Shown here piece by piece: positions 1 to 6,113 of a stretch of 6,113 nucleotides of DNA. This stretch comes from Candidatus Thorarchaeota archaeon MP11T_1 (lineage in GTDB: Archaea > Asgardarchaeota > Thorarchaeia > Thorarchaeales > Thorarchaeaceae). The translations under genes were made by a program, and so were the position numbers. The notes under the pieces are model-generated. The model ran no database searches. It was not told the origin of the DNA and was given only the letters and a program-made list of their open reading frames with translations. Positions within the stretch are counted from its first letter, which is position 1, and every line of letters starts with the position of its first letter. The stretch covers positions 1 through 6,113 of the forward strand of contig PJET01000033.1 in NCBI GenBank assembly GCA_002825515.1, written 5' to 3'.

Positions 1-1097
<1,097 letters not shown>

Positions 1098-1396
1098 TGT
1101 CCTAATCATACACGTTTAGCAAGGTGTGACTGGAGTAGTATTCAGTCATCGCGTACAATTTTTTACACACTTTGAACTTAGCTTGATGAAGTACAGGCCT
1201 AACGGGGTTAGCAGAGATGGCTTACCCATATTACACCTGCACACTGTTGAGCGTTTCTTAGACCTGAGGGCATTCTGACACTCCTCGTGCCAGTCTATCT
1301 CACGTCCGCATCTTGTCGTCGCGTCTGGAAATCACCAGCCATCATCGCTTGGCACTCGCCGACAGCATCCGGCCTGACACCGTATGACGCGAAAGC
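1098..1396 (-). other. 16S rRNA transcribed leader with several hairpins
   Basis: This stretch of about 300 bases between the rRNA promoter and the mature 16S start holds no credible protein gene. On the minus strand it can form short hairpins: CUGGCAC-GAGGA-GUGUCAG (1275-1293), CUAAC-CCC-GUUAG (1199-1211) and TGACTG/CAGTCA with a 10-nt loop (1127-1148). A second GUGUCAG at 1374-1380 could compete for CUGGCAC. Archaeal pre-16S leaders normally pair with the 3' spacer to form the processing stem cut at a bulge-helix-bulge motif; that partner is outside the window, so processing sites cannot be assigned. Confidence 0.6.
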
Positions 1397-1416
1397 AAAC
1401 ACCCCCGCGAGGAGTT

Positions 1417-1433
1417 CTAATAAAAAGCTTTCC
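1417..1433 (-). promoter_or_regulatory. Candidate 16S rRNA promoter (BRE + TATA)
   Basis: On the minus strand GGAAAGC (BRE-like, 1427-1433) is followed by TTTTTATTAG (TATA-like, 1417-1426). A start about 26 nt downstream would fall near 1395, giving a leader of about 300 nt before mature 16S. Just upstream the hexamer GCCCCT occurs twice with a 14-nt period (1449-1454 and 1435-1440), which may be an activator or BRE-extending element. The assignment rests on position and consensus only. Confidence 0.5.
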
Positions 1434-1479
1434 AAGGGGCGACATTTCAGGGGCTTGTATAGGTAAATTCTAGCAATTT

Positions 1480-2271
1480 CTAGCTTTTTCTCATAATATC
1501 AACGAATTTTGACAATCTTGCATCGCCCGAGATTAATCTGGTGAAATTCTTACTGGACAGAGCTGCAATCTCGTCAGAGGTTGTATTTCGTAGCTCGGCA
1601 ATCCGTTCTGCCACAATATGTAGGGCTTCGAAAGGCATCTTCCTTGGAGGTTTGGTTGGACCATCCGTTTCAATGAGAAGCAGATCATCTGGAATCATAG
1701 CGATGTATTCCAGACGTTCCTGCCACCCTTTAATCTCCAGTCTATACTCCTCCAAATAGCTTCTATCAACTGCAAAATAGAGGTTTCTGTCAATTATTTT
1801 CTCTACAAGTTTCGCAGGACCATAATAGTCATGAATGATAGCTTTCCTAATTGAAAAACTGTCTAACATAGAGAGAACTTCAGATTCAGCACCAGCAACA
1901 TGGAGAATCAATATTTTGTCAGTTCTCTGAGCAGACTCGAGAAAGGTTTCAAGGAGTCGCTTTTGAGCAGGAAAATGTGAGATGTCATCAGTCCACATCC
2001 GATCAAGTCCAATCTCACCAAGCATGAGAGCCTCGTCAGCTAATTTTCTGATTTCTGGTAGTTGGTCAATATGTTCATGTGCGACCATAGGATGTACTCC
2101 AAAAACTGGAAGAATCAGTTCTGAACATTTGGCTACTCTGAGGGTGTCCTGATACGAAGGTATGTCTGTTGATACAGAAACCATCAGGACTCCATTCTCA
2201 CGAATGTCAGTCAACGCACAGTCCAAGTCTTCATTGTAGTAAGTGAAATGATTGTGAATGTCAACCAGCAT
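1480..2271 (-). CDS. TatD-family metal-dependent hydrolase
   Basis: A 263-residue protein of the TatD family (amidohydrolase-like TIM barrel, usual length about 250-270), predicted cytosolic. Characterised members are divalent-metal DNases or phosphodiesterases; the substrate here is unknown. Expected metal and active-site residues are all visible: HxH as DIHNH (H6, H8), GVHP (H60), GEIGLD (E86), ILHVAG (H124), IIHDYYG (H147, in place of the common HCFSG) and ETDGP (D203). The start at 2271 is chosen because MLVDIHNH is the family's N-terminus and a GAGGT ribosome site lies 7 nt upstream. The frame stays open to 2526, but those 85 extra residues would be translated from a promoter and a structured RNA and resemble no domain. 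The gene is followed on the same strand by the 16S promoter with no obvious terminator. Its own promoter appears to be at 2445-2454. Family assignment is strong, function is not specific. Confidence 0.93.
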   Translation of the reverse strand: MLVDIHNHFTYYNEDLDCALTDIRENGVLMVSVSTDIPSYQDTLRVAKCSELILPVFGVHPMVAHEHIDQLPEIRKLADEALMLGEIGLDRMWTDDISHFPAQKRLLETFLESAQRTDKILILHVAGAESEVLSMLDSFSIRKAIIHDYYGPAKLVEKIIDRNLYFAVDRSYLEEYRLEIKGWQERLEYIAMIPDDLLLIETDGPTKPPRKMPFEALHIVAERIAELRNTTSDEIAALSSKNFTRLISGDARLSKFVDIMRKS

Positions 2272-2278
2272 ACTTGCA

Positions 2279-2283
2279 ACCTC
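2279..2283 (-). promoter_or_regulatory. Ribosome binding site of the TatD gene
   Basis: GAGGT on the minus strand lies 7 nt before the ATG at 2271. It matches the complement of the archaeal 16S tail and supports this start over the upstream in-frame ATG codons. Confidence 0.7.
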
Positions 2284-2293
2284 AAATTCAAAC

Positions 2294-2310
2294 AAAATCA
2301 GAGCGATTTT
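2294..2310 (-). repeat. AT-rich hairpin upstream of the TatD ribosome site
   Basis: AAAATC-GCTCT-GATTTT is a perfect 6-bp inverted repeat with a 5-nt loop. It is followed on the minus strand by TGTTTG, and an 8-bp palindrome TGATATCA (2311-2318) sits beside it. It lies between the structured RNA and the ribosome binding site, so it could be a weak terminator, an operator or a translation-control hairpin. Short AT dyads also arise by chance. Confidence 0.3.
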
Positions 2311-2348
2311 TGATATCATTGTTCGCCTCAGCGCAGAGAAGAAAAGGT

Positions 2349-2424
2349 GATGGAAGGGCGGGGAAAAGCCCCGCCTCTCACAGCGGTTTGTTCCGCTTCC
2401 TGCAGTTATCGGTAACTTCCATCT
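2349..2424 (-). ncRNA. Compact structured RNA: stand-alone ncRNA or 5' leader element of the TatD gene
   Basis: Read on the minus strand, GAUGGAAG (2423-2416) pairs perfectly with CUUCCAUC (2356-2349) to close a junction. Inside are three hairpins: UUA-CCGA-UAA, AGCGG-AACAAA-CCGCU, and a very stable GGCGGGG-CUUUU-CCCCGCC. A good TATA box centred near 2450 places transcription start at about 2424, one base before the closing stem. After the stem comes ACCUUUUCUUCU, a U-rich stretch suitable for archaeal termination or for a linker to the TatD gene 77 nt on. It has the outline of a cloverleaf but no T-loop, CCA end or D-loop, so it is not a tRNA. I do not recognise it as a known riboswitch or sRNA class. 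The inverted repeats are directly visible; transcription is inferred. Confidence 0.5.
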
Positions 2425-2444
2425 AAGAGTATGTAGTAAAATTT

Positions 2445-2454
2445 GGATATAAAG
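2445..2454 (-). promoter_or_regulatory. TATA promoter for the structured RNA / TatD gene
   Basis: CTTTATATCC on the minus strand is close to the archaeal TATA consensus. Its centre near 2450 predicts initiation at about 2424, which coincides with the 5' base of the structured RNA. The resulting 5' UTR to the TatD ATG would be about 153 nt. Confidence 0.55.
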
Positions 2455-2463
2455 AAATGATGA

Positions 2464-2485
2464 ACGAATTATCAGGATGATTCGT
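2464..2485. promoter_or_regulatory. Dyad element upstream of the minus-strand TATA box (candidate operator)
   Basis: Arms ACGAATTATC and GATGATTCGT, separated by 2 bp, match as an inverted repeat at 9 of 10 positions. The 22-bp dyad ends about 10 bp upstream of the TATA box at 2445-2454, a typical place for an archaeal activator or repressor. A related GATGAATCATC occurs at 2535-2545. The adjacent winged-helix gene is the obvious but untested candidate binder. Confidence 0.4.
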
Positions 2486-2534
2486 CTAGAAAAACTATCC
2501 GCCGAATACGTCACCAATTCACCCAAAAGTCATA

Positions 2535-2558
2535 GATGAATCATCCATTGTTAATATG
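2535..2558 (+). promoter_or_regulatory. Candidate promoter of the membrane protein / regulator pair with a palindrome
   Basis: GATGAATCATC (2535-2545, 5-bp arms around one base) lies just before TTAATATG (2551-2558), a TATA-like stretch about 40 nt from the ATG at 2598. A start near 2580 would leave a short leader containing AGGTAGG. The TATA match is weak; the palindrome resembles the dyad at 2464-2485. Confidence 0.3.
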
Positions 2559-2597
2559 ACCTGAACTGACAAGAATAAGACAGGTAGGCGTCACCAA

Positions 2598-3236
2598 ATG
2601 CAAAATGGATTATTGCCTTTGATTAGATTGGATCTAATCTTTGAAGTCATAAGCGGGATAATTGCACTGATTGTGACAGTCTATGCTACCAAAGCATACA
2701 ATCTGACTGGACAAAAGAAGCTTCAAGACCTATCAACGGGATTTCTTGTCCTATCAGCAGGTATGTTTGGAAGAGTTATAGGAACTTGGTATTTCGTTAT
2801 TCAGCTTGGACTTGAAGATCCCTCAAGTAATAGTATCCTGGCAATTGTAACTATTGCATATGGTGTTTCTAGAATAATGGCTTACATTCTCTTCGTGATA
2901 GCGACAAGACCGGTTCGTCATCGAGAACTGGAAACCGAGAACATGAACGGAATCAGTCTACTCCTTGCGGCCACTATACTTGTAGATCCCAATCTTGAAG
3001 TTTTAGCAATACTGGTTCTCGTCGTGGTTGTAATTCAAGCCATCATCAATTATCTGTCAACCCGTAGTGGATTAGCTTTCTTTGTGTTGCTTGGATTCTT
3101 TTTGATCCTTTTAAGTCACATATTGGTGGCTCAAACCCTTTCGAATCCAGGCATGTATCTCTCAAGTCAATTAGCTCAATTCCTAGGATTCTCGTCGCTT
3201 CTGGTCATGCTAATCAGGGCAGGCAGAGCAGAATGA
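2598..3236 (+). CDS. Multi-pass integral membrane protein of unknown function, paired with a winged-helix regulator
   Basis: A 212-residue hydrophobic protein with no name I can assign. Predicted membrane segments are roughly at residues 11-31, 48-70, 79-103, 117-130 (short), 133-152, 157-180 and 186-206, so six or seven passes. A short basic/acidic loop TRPVRHRELETE follows segment 3 (103-114). There is no signal peptide, catalytic motif or soluble domain. The stop codon overlaps the next gene's start (ATGA at 3233-3236), so the two are almost certainly co-transcribed and translationally coupled. In archaea, small membrane proteins of this sort often sit beside winged-helix regulators, which suggests a sensor or membrane anchor for the partner; this is inference from context. 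Upstream sequence has only a modest ribosome site (AGGTAGG, about 9-12 nt from the ATG). The start is the first ATG in the frame before the hydrophobic segment. Confidence 0.85.
   Translation: MQNGLLPLIRLDLIFEVISGIIALIVTVYATKAYNLTGQKKLQDLSTGFLVLSAGMFGRVIGTWYFVIQLGLEDPSSNSILAIVTIAYGVSRIMAYILFVIATRPVRHRELETENMNGISLLLAATILVDPNLEVLAILVLVVVVIQAIINYLSTRSGLAFFVLLGFFLILLSHILVAQTLSNPGMYLSSQLAQFLGFSSLLVMLIRAGRAE
2621..2639. repeat. Perfect 8-bp inverted repeat inside the start of the membrane protein gene
   Basis: GATTAGAT-TGG-ATCTAATC is a perfect dyad beginning 23 nt after the start codon. It could be a downstream operator for the co-transcribed winged-helix regulator or an mRNA hairpin that affects translation. 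It lies in coding sequence (codons 8-14), so chance is possible. Confidence 0.35.
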
Positions 3237-3526
3237 GTAGAAAACGGACCTATCGCTCAAAGATGCGCATCCTAGCAGATATGATGCGCGCTATCCAGAG
3301 TGAGGGTGAGGAGGGAGCAGGTCCGACAAAGATTCTCTACACTGCAAATCTATCCCATGACAGACTGACTCAGTATCTTGAGGAACTCATTGACAAGGAG
3401 CTCATTAGAGAAGCAGAGCCAGAGAGTGACAATAGAGTATATTTACTGACTGAGAAAGGGCGAGAATTTCTCAGAGAGTATGTGAGAATAGAACGGTTCT
3501 CAGAAGCCTTTGGTATCGAAATATAG
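3233..3526 (+). CDS. Small winged-helix transcription regulator (ArnR1-like)
   Basis: A 97-residue basic-start protein built almost wholly of one winged helix-turn-helix domain. Helix 1 spans about residues 8-24 (RSKMRILADMMRAI). PTKILYTANL (31-40) forms the HTH entry, SHDRLTQYLEELIDKELI (41-58) contains the recognition helix, and NRVYLLTEKGREFL (67-80) contains the wing and following helix. This pattern (KI-Y-ANLS then QYLEELI then LLTEKG) is that of ArnR1-like archaeal regulators. In Sulfolobus, ArnR-type proteins carry the same kind of domain fused to membrane segments; here the membrane part is the separate upstream gene, overlapping by 4 nt. The C-terminal tail (81-97) may mediate dimerisation or contact with the partner. 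Target genes are unknown; nearby dyads at 2464-2485, 2535-2545 and 2621-2639 are candidates for autoregulation. Confidence 0.85.
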   Translation: MSRKRTYRSKMRILADMMRAIQSEGEEGAGPTKILYTANLSHDRLTQYLEELIDKELIREAEPESDNRVYLLTEKGREFLREYVRIERFSEAFGIEI

Positions 3527-3552
3527 GTAACTTCAATTCATCCGATTAGACA

Positions 3553-3562
3553 AGGTTTTAAG
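3553..3562 (+). promoter_or_regulatory. TATA promoter of tRNA-Ala
   Basis: AGGTTTTAAG is a TATA-like box centred near 3558. Initiation would be near 3583, leaving a leader of about 8 nt before the tRNA at 3591, which is normal for archaeal tRNA genes. Confidence 0.5.
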
Positions 3563-3579
3563 ACTCGTGCGGCGGAGGA

Positions 3580-3585
3580 TTTTTT
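3580..3585 (+). terminator. T-run, possible terminator of the regulator operon
   Basis: Six T residues follow a G/C-rich stretch (GCGGCGGAGGA). Archaeal polymerase can terminate at oligo-T without a hairpin, so this may end transcripts from the genes at 2598-3526. It also overlaps the predicted tRNA start region, which leaves its role open. Confidence 0.3.
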
Positions 3586-3590
3586 GAAGC

Positions 3591-3667
3591 GGGCCGGTAG
3601 ATCAGACTGGTAGATCGTCTGATTCGCATTCAGAAGGTCGGGGGTTCAAATCCCCCCCGGTCCACCA
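3591..3667 (+). tRNA. tRNA-Ala (anticodon CGC), CCA encoded
   Basis: A complete cloverleaf without intron. The acceptor stem GGGCCGG pairs with CCGGTCC and contains G3:U70, the alanine identity pair. The D stem is GATC/GATC. The anticodon stem TCTGA/TCAGA encloses TTCGCAT, giving anticodon CGC, which reads the Ala codon GCG. The variable region is AGGTC, and the T arm is GGGGG-TTCAAAT-CCCCC. Discriminator A at 3664 is followed by encoded CCA (3665-3667). Identity from the anticodon and from G3:U70 agree. The 3' 22 bases overlap the end of the convergent transporter gene on the other strand. Confidence 0.97.
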
Positions 3668-4842
3668 TCTTCTTCTTTCGCTTTAACAAATGATAGTAGC
3701 ATTAACGCGATAAATGTGAGAATGATTGAGTAGGAAAATGCCGCAACGGGTGTGTACAAGTCCCAAAGATATCCAATCACAAGGCCTGCGGGAAATGCGC
3801 TGATACCCACTGCCATCTGGAAAGCACCAATGATACTAGCCCTACGTTCTTCTTCAACCAAATCTGCGACCAAACTAGTCTGGACCGGATCAAGAGCACC
3901 ATTCATCAGGCCAAAGAATACAAACATGGGGATTATCATTAGTGGGTCAATAACTAGAAAGACCCATGCTGCAGTAATAATCAAAAAAGCAAAGGATGTG
4001 GCAAGAATAGGTTTTCGTCCATATCTGTCAGAAACTCTTCCAAAGGGGTATGCAGAACTAGCATAAACTGCAGTAAAGAGCAAGTAGAGAAGTGTCTGTT
4101 GTGGTACTGTGTATCCATAATTCGCAGAGAATAGGATCAATAGTGAGTAACTAAAGGTCGCAAGAGCAAAAATTACTGATGCAGTGAGAAAGATTTTCAG
4201 ATTTCGGTCAAGTCCTCGGAAATTGACACCCTTGAAGATGTCCTTGCCGCGTTTTTCTTTTACAAATATTATAACAACAATCACCGAACCCGCAGTTGGA
4301 ACAGCTGCCAGAAGGATTATTCCAGTGTATCCAAGATATTGGAATAGGAAGAATGTGATGATTGTCCCTAAGACCGCTCCTGCAGTATCAAGTGCTCTAA
4401 GAATTCCGAATGCACGACCTCTCTCTTTCTCTGTAACGTGTCCAGCCACAATGGCATCACGTGGGGGTCCACGCATCTTACCTAAACGGTCCATTGATTT
4501 CCAGATGACAATCTGAATAAATTGGTAGGCGTAGGTTGCTAGCACGAAACCAATCCGTGCTATCATTGAGAGTGAGTATCCTACTGTGATGAAAGATTTC
4601 CGCCTACCCGATCGGTCTGATGCGTAACCAGCTCCAAGTTTAGATAGAGATGTGACCATCAGAGCAAGTCCATCGACCATCTGTACTTGACCTTGAGTAA
4701 GTCCGAGTTGAGATGTCAGAAATGTTGGCCAGATGGGAGCAATCATATCTGAACCAGTATCATTAAGGAATGAAGCTGCACCGAAGACATGTGCAGGATT
4801 GTGTTTCATTTCTTTCTCTGACTGGTTCTCCTCAGTTGTCAT
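3646..4842 (-). CDS. Major facilitator superfamily transporter
   Basis: A 398-residue MFS protein, the usual length for a 12-segment carrier. The loop 2-3 signature is GYASDRSGRRK (72-82), and its counterpart in the second half is GRVSDRYGRK (268-277). After segment 4 it has DRLGKMRGPPRDA (118-130), a form of the D-R-x-G-K...PRDA signature seen in one branch of prokaryotic MFS proteins often annotated as drug or metabolite exporters; the substrate cannot be told. The N-terminal 15 residues are hydrophilic and the central loop (195-215) is basic. The first ATG is preferred; a second Met at residue 12 is a weaker alternative. The last codons (EEDGGPGGI, stop at 3646-3648) are read from the antisense of the tRNA-Ala T arm and acceptor stem, so the native C-terminus ends inside a tRNA gene. 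It is divergent from the DUF302 gene. Confidence 0.93.
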   Translation of the reverse strand: MTTEENQSEKEMKHNPAHVFGAASFLNDTGSDMIAPIWPTFLTSQLGLTQGQVQMVDGLALMVTSLSKLGAGYASDRSGRRKSFITVGYSLSMIARIGFVLATYAYQFIQIVIWKSMDRLGKMRGPPRDAIVAGHVTEKERGRAFGILRALDTAGAVLGTIITFFLFQYLGYTGIILLAAVPTAGSVIVVIIFVKEKRGKDIFKGVNFRGLDRNLKIFLTASVIFALATFSYSLLILFSANYGYTVPQQTLLYLLFTAVYASSAYPFGRVSDRYGRKPILATSFAFLIITAAWVFLVIDPLMIIPMFVFFGLMNGALDPVQTSLVADLVEEERRASIIGAFQMAVGISAFPAGLVIGYLWDLYTPVAAFSYSIILTFIALMLLSFVKAKEEDGGPGGI

Positions 4843-4884
4843 TGTCCCACACCAAGATTCTTGTTACTTGCCCTCTCTTATCTT

Positions 4885-4905
4885 AATTGGAAGTATACCC
4901 TATCC
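4885..4905. promoter_or_regulatory. Candidate divergent promoter region between the transporter and DUF302 genes
   Basis: The 97-bp gap contains the palindrome GTATAC (4893-4898) flanked by A/T-rich sequence. As a plus-strand TATA it would start transcripts near 4921, about 20 nt before the DUF302 ATG. As a minus-strand TATA it would start near 4870, about 28 nt before the transporter ATG. No strong ribosome site precedes either ATG, which would suit short leaders. Which strand it serves, or both, is not shown by sequence alone. Confidence 0.3.
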
Positions 4906-4939
4906 AAACCCATTTTACAGGAAACAGTTAGGCATCGAT

Positions 4940-5335
4940 ATGGTCGACGTTTTACGCAAAGAAGTCCCATATAGGTTCGATGAAGCAGTGAAGAAGGTTG
5001 AGGATGCTTGTGTGAGCGAAGGGTTTGGTCTGCAGCTCACAAAAGGAGTTCATGACATCTTCAAGGAGAAGCTTGGGATTGACAATTATCCGAAATATAC
5101 AGCAATTCTTGTGTGTAATCCAAATCTGGCAAAGATGGCTCTTGATATATCAAAGGACATGGGTACAATCTTTCCATGCAGCTTCGCAGTCTATGAGGAG
5201 GATGGCAAAGTCAAGGTCGCCCATACATCTATTATGAAAGTTGGTGTTGAAACCGGTCTTGCATCTCAAGAAGCTATGGAGTCCTTGATAGAAGAAACTG
5301 GAAAAAGAATTCGGAAAGTATGGGATAAGATTTAG
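4940..5335 (+). CDS. DUF302 domain protein
   Basis: A 131-residue protein covered by a single DUF302 domain, the family's usual size. Its typical features are visible: an N-terminal strand and helix (residues 3-27, amphipathic FDEAVKKVEDACVSEGF), then YTAILVCNPNLAKMAL (53-68) containing the C-N-P element, GTIFPCSFAVYE (75-86) with the P-C element, and a C-terminal helix (109-128). The two cysteines C59 and C80 are the conserved-looking polar positions. The biochemical role of DUF302 is not established; a ligand- or metal-binding role has been suggested for the fold. The protein is soluble with no signal peptide. The frame is open back to 4733, but that region overlaps the divergent transporter gene. 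The ATG at 4940 gives the family N-terminus (VLRKEVPYRFDEA). The methyltransferase gene follows after 43 nt. Confidence 0.9.
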   Translation: MVDVLRKEVPYRFDEAVKKVEDACVSEGFGLQLTKGVHDIFKEKLGIDNYPKYTAILVCNPNLAKMALDISKDMGTIFPCSFAVYEEDGKVKVAHTSIMKVGVETGLASQEAMESLIEETGKRIRKVWDKI

Positions 5336-5378
5336 CAAATTCGAAAAATTCAGAAGAGCTGGTTTCTCTTTCACAATC

Positions 5379-6113
5379 ATGGCCGAGAAGATTCGTGAGC
5401 AGTGGGAGAGCAATGCTGAAGCTTTCTCAAGTCTCATAGATGGAAAAGGAACTCCACACCACAGAAAGATACTCAATCCGTGTGTCGAAAAACTTCTTGG
5501 AGATGTAAAAGATAAGAAACTGCTTGATGCAGGTTGCGGAGAGGGCTACTTGGCGAGATATTATGCCAAGAAAGGAGCCTTCGTGACGGCCATTGATTTG
5601 TCACAGCGGCTTATCGAAACCTCAGAAAAGCAGACAGAGGAGGAGGGTATTACAGTTGATTATCGGGTGGACAACATTTGTAATATTGAATCAGTCCTCA
5701 ATGCCGAGTTTGATCTTGTTCTTTCCAACCTTGTCCTGTTGAACATTCCATGCTTAGATGATGCAATCAAGGAGTTCTATAGGGTGCTGAAAGTAGGCGG
5801 TTTTCTAGTATTTTCCATTGTACATCCAGCATTCAATTTCTACGGACCTGGTTCATGGCAGATGGGAGAAAAGAATCCGGATACAAATAGGCGCGAAGGA
5901 ATCTACTTCAAAGTAGACAGGTACTTCGAGGAAAAAGAGTATGAACATTATTGGAAGACTAGAGAGGGTGAGAGATTCCCGGAACCAATCAGTTTTTTCC
6001 ATAGGACTCTTGCAACATACCTCAATTCACTTACAGACGCAGGATTCCGTTTATTTGAGTTTGCAGAACCACAACCTGTGGATGATGATGATTTTTTTGA
6101 GCGGGAGCGTCGT
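5379..6113 (+). CDS. Class I SAM-dependent methyltransferase (3' end beyond the window)
   Basis: The first 245 residues are present and the frame is still open at the window edge; comparable proteins run to about 265-280, so little is missing. Motif I is LLDAGCGEGYLAR (48-60), the SAM-binding glycine loop. The acidic end of strand 2 is AIDLS (71-75, D73 expected to bind the SAM ribose). FDLVLSNLVLLNIP (111-124) is the strand 4 region, and YRVLKVGGFLVFSIVHP (134-150) the helix/strand 5 segment. The C-terminal part with HP, W160 and an aromatic-rich stretch (176-215) is the substrate-side region common in small-molecule methyltransferases of the Methyltransf_11/25 type. The acceptor is unknown. 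The start at 5379 is the first ATG in frame (MAEKIREQWE, the usual N-terminal helix); no strong ribosome site is seen. It is probably co-transcribed with the DUF302 gene. Confidence 0.92.
   Translation, partial: MAEKIREQWESNAEAFSSLIDGKGTPHHRKILNPCVEKLLGDVKDKKLLDAGCGEGYLARYYAKKGAFVTAIDLSQRLIETSEKQTEEEGITVDYRVDNICNIESVLNAEFDLVLSNLVLLNIPCLDDAIKEFYRVLKVGGFLVFSIVHPAFNFYGPGSWQMGEKNPDTNRREGIYFKVDRYFEEKEYEHYWKTREGERFPEPISFFHRTLATYLNSLTDAGFRLFEFAEPQPVDDDDFFERERR

Noticed and set aside
1321..1365. Box C/D sRNA in the 16S leader (minus GCGATGATGGC)
   Set aside because: Only an imperfect box C is present and no box D follows at a suitable spacing.
1541..1759. Plus-strand frame opposite the TatD gene
   Set aside because: Low-complexity Ser/Arg-rich antisense of a well-supported coding sequence.
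2341..2420. Fluoride riboswitch or box C/D RNA on the plus strand (GGTGATGG)
   Set aside because: The fluoride pseudoknot partner and the conserved downstream TGATG are missing, and no box D partner occurs at the right distance.
2349..2424. tRNA or selenocysteine-tRNA-like cloverleaf
   Set aside because: It has four stems and an 8-bp closing stem, but there is no T-loop sequence, no D-loop GG, loop sizes are wrong and no complete CCA follows.
2272..2526. 85-codon N-terminal extension of the TatD frame
   Set aside because: It runs through the promoter and the structured RNA, has no domain character, and the family N-terminus MLVDIHNH with a good ribosome site starts at 2271.
3752..4516. Two plus-strand frames opposite the MFS transporter (3752-4066 and 4184-4516)
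   Set aside because: Antisense shadows of the transporter; no recognisable protein features.
4733..4939. N-terminal extension of the DUF302 frame
   Set aside because: It overlaps the start of the divergent transporter gene and the promoter region; DUF302 proteins begin near the ATG at 4940.
5025..5476. Other-frame ORFs at 5025-5237 (+) and 5150-5476 (-)
   Set aside because: They overlap the DUF302 and methyltransferase genes in other frames and have no independent support.

Overview
The window is archaeal. It opens with the 5' three quarters of an archaeal 16S rRNA gene on the minus strand, including an exact match to the archaeal 915 probe site. Several genes have TATA-type promoters about 25 nt upstream of a plausible start. 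There is also a tRNA-Ala with archaeal features and several short gene units. The 16S sequence (for example ACCAGCTCTTCGAGTGG after the 530 loop) and the gene content make an Asgard lineage, perhaps Thorarchaeia-like, my best guess. That placement is inference and needs a tree.

Layout: (i) 1-1097, partial 16S rRNA (minus), with a structured leader and its own promoter near 1417-1433. (ii) 1480-2271, a TatD-family metal-dependent hydrolase (minus), on the same strand directly upstream of the rRNA unit. (iii) 2272-2597, a 326-bp divergent regulatory region. It contains a strong minus-strand TATA box, a compact three-hairpin RNA closed by an 8-bp stem that begins almost exactly at the predicted transcription start, and dyad elements that look like operators. 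(iv) 2598-3526, two plus-strand genes with overlapping ATGA stop/start codons: an integral membrane protein with about seven segments and a small winged-helix regulator of the ArnR1-like type. (v) 3591-3667, tRNA-Ala(CGC) with encoded CCA; its 3' end overlaps the last codons of a convergent gene. (vi) 3646-4842, an MFS transporter (minus). (vii) A short divergent promoter region. (viii) 4940-5335, a DUF302 protein, and from 5379 to the edge a class I SAM-dependent methyltransferase cut off near its C-terminus (both plus).

The most unusual items are: the uncharacterised structured RNA at 2349-2424 ahead of the TatD gene; the membrane-protein plus winged-helix pair, which resembles a two-piece membrane-associated transcription regulator with nearby candidate operators; and a 16S gene that departs from widely used 'universal' primer sites but keeps helix pairing by compensatory changes. 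No mobile element, CRISPR array or integrase is visible.
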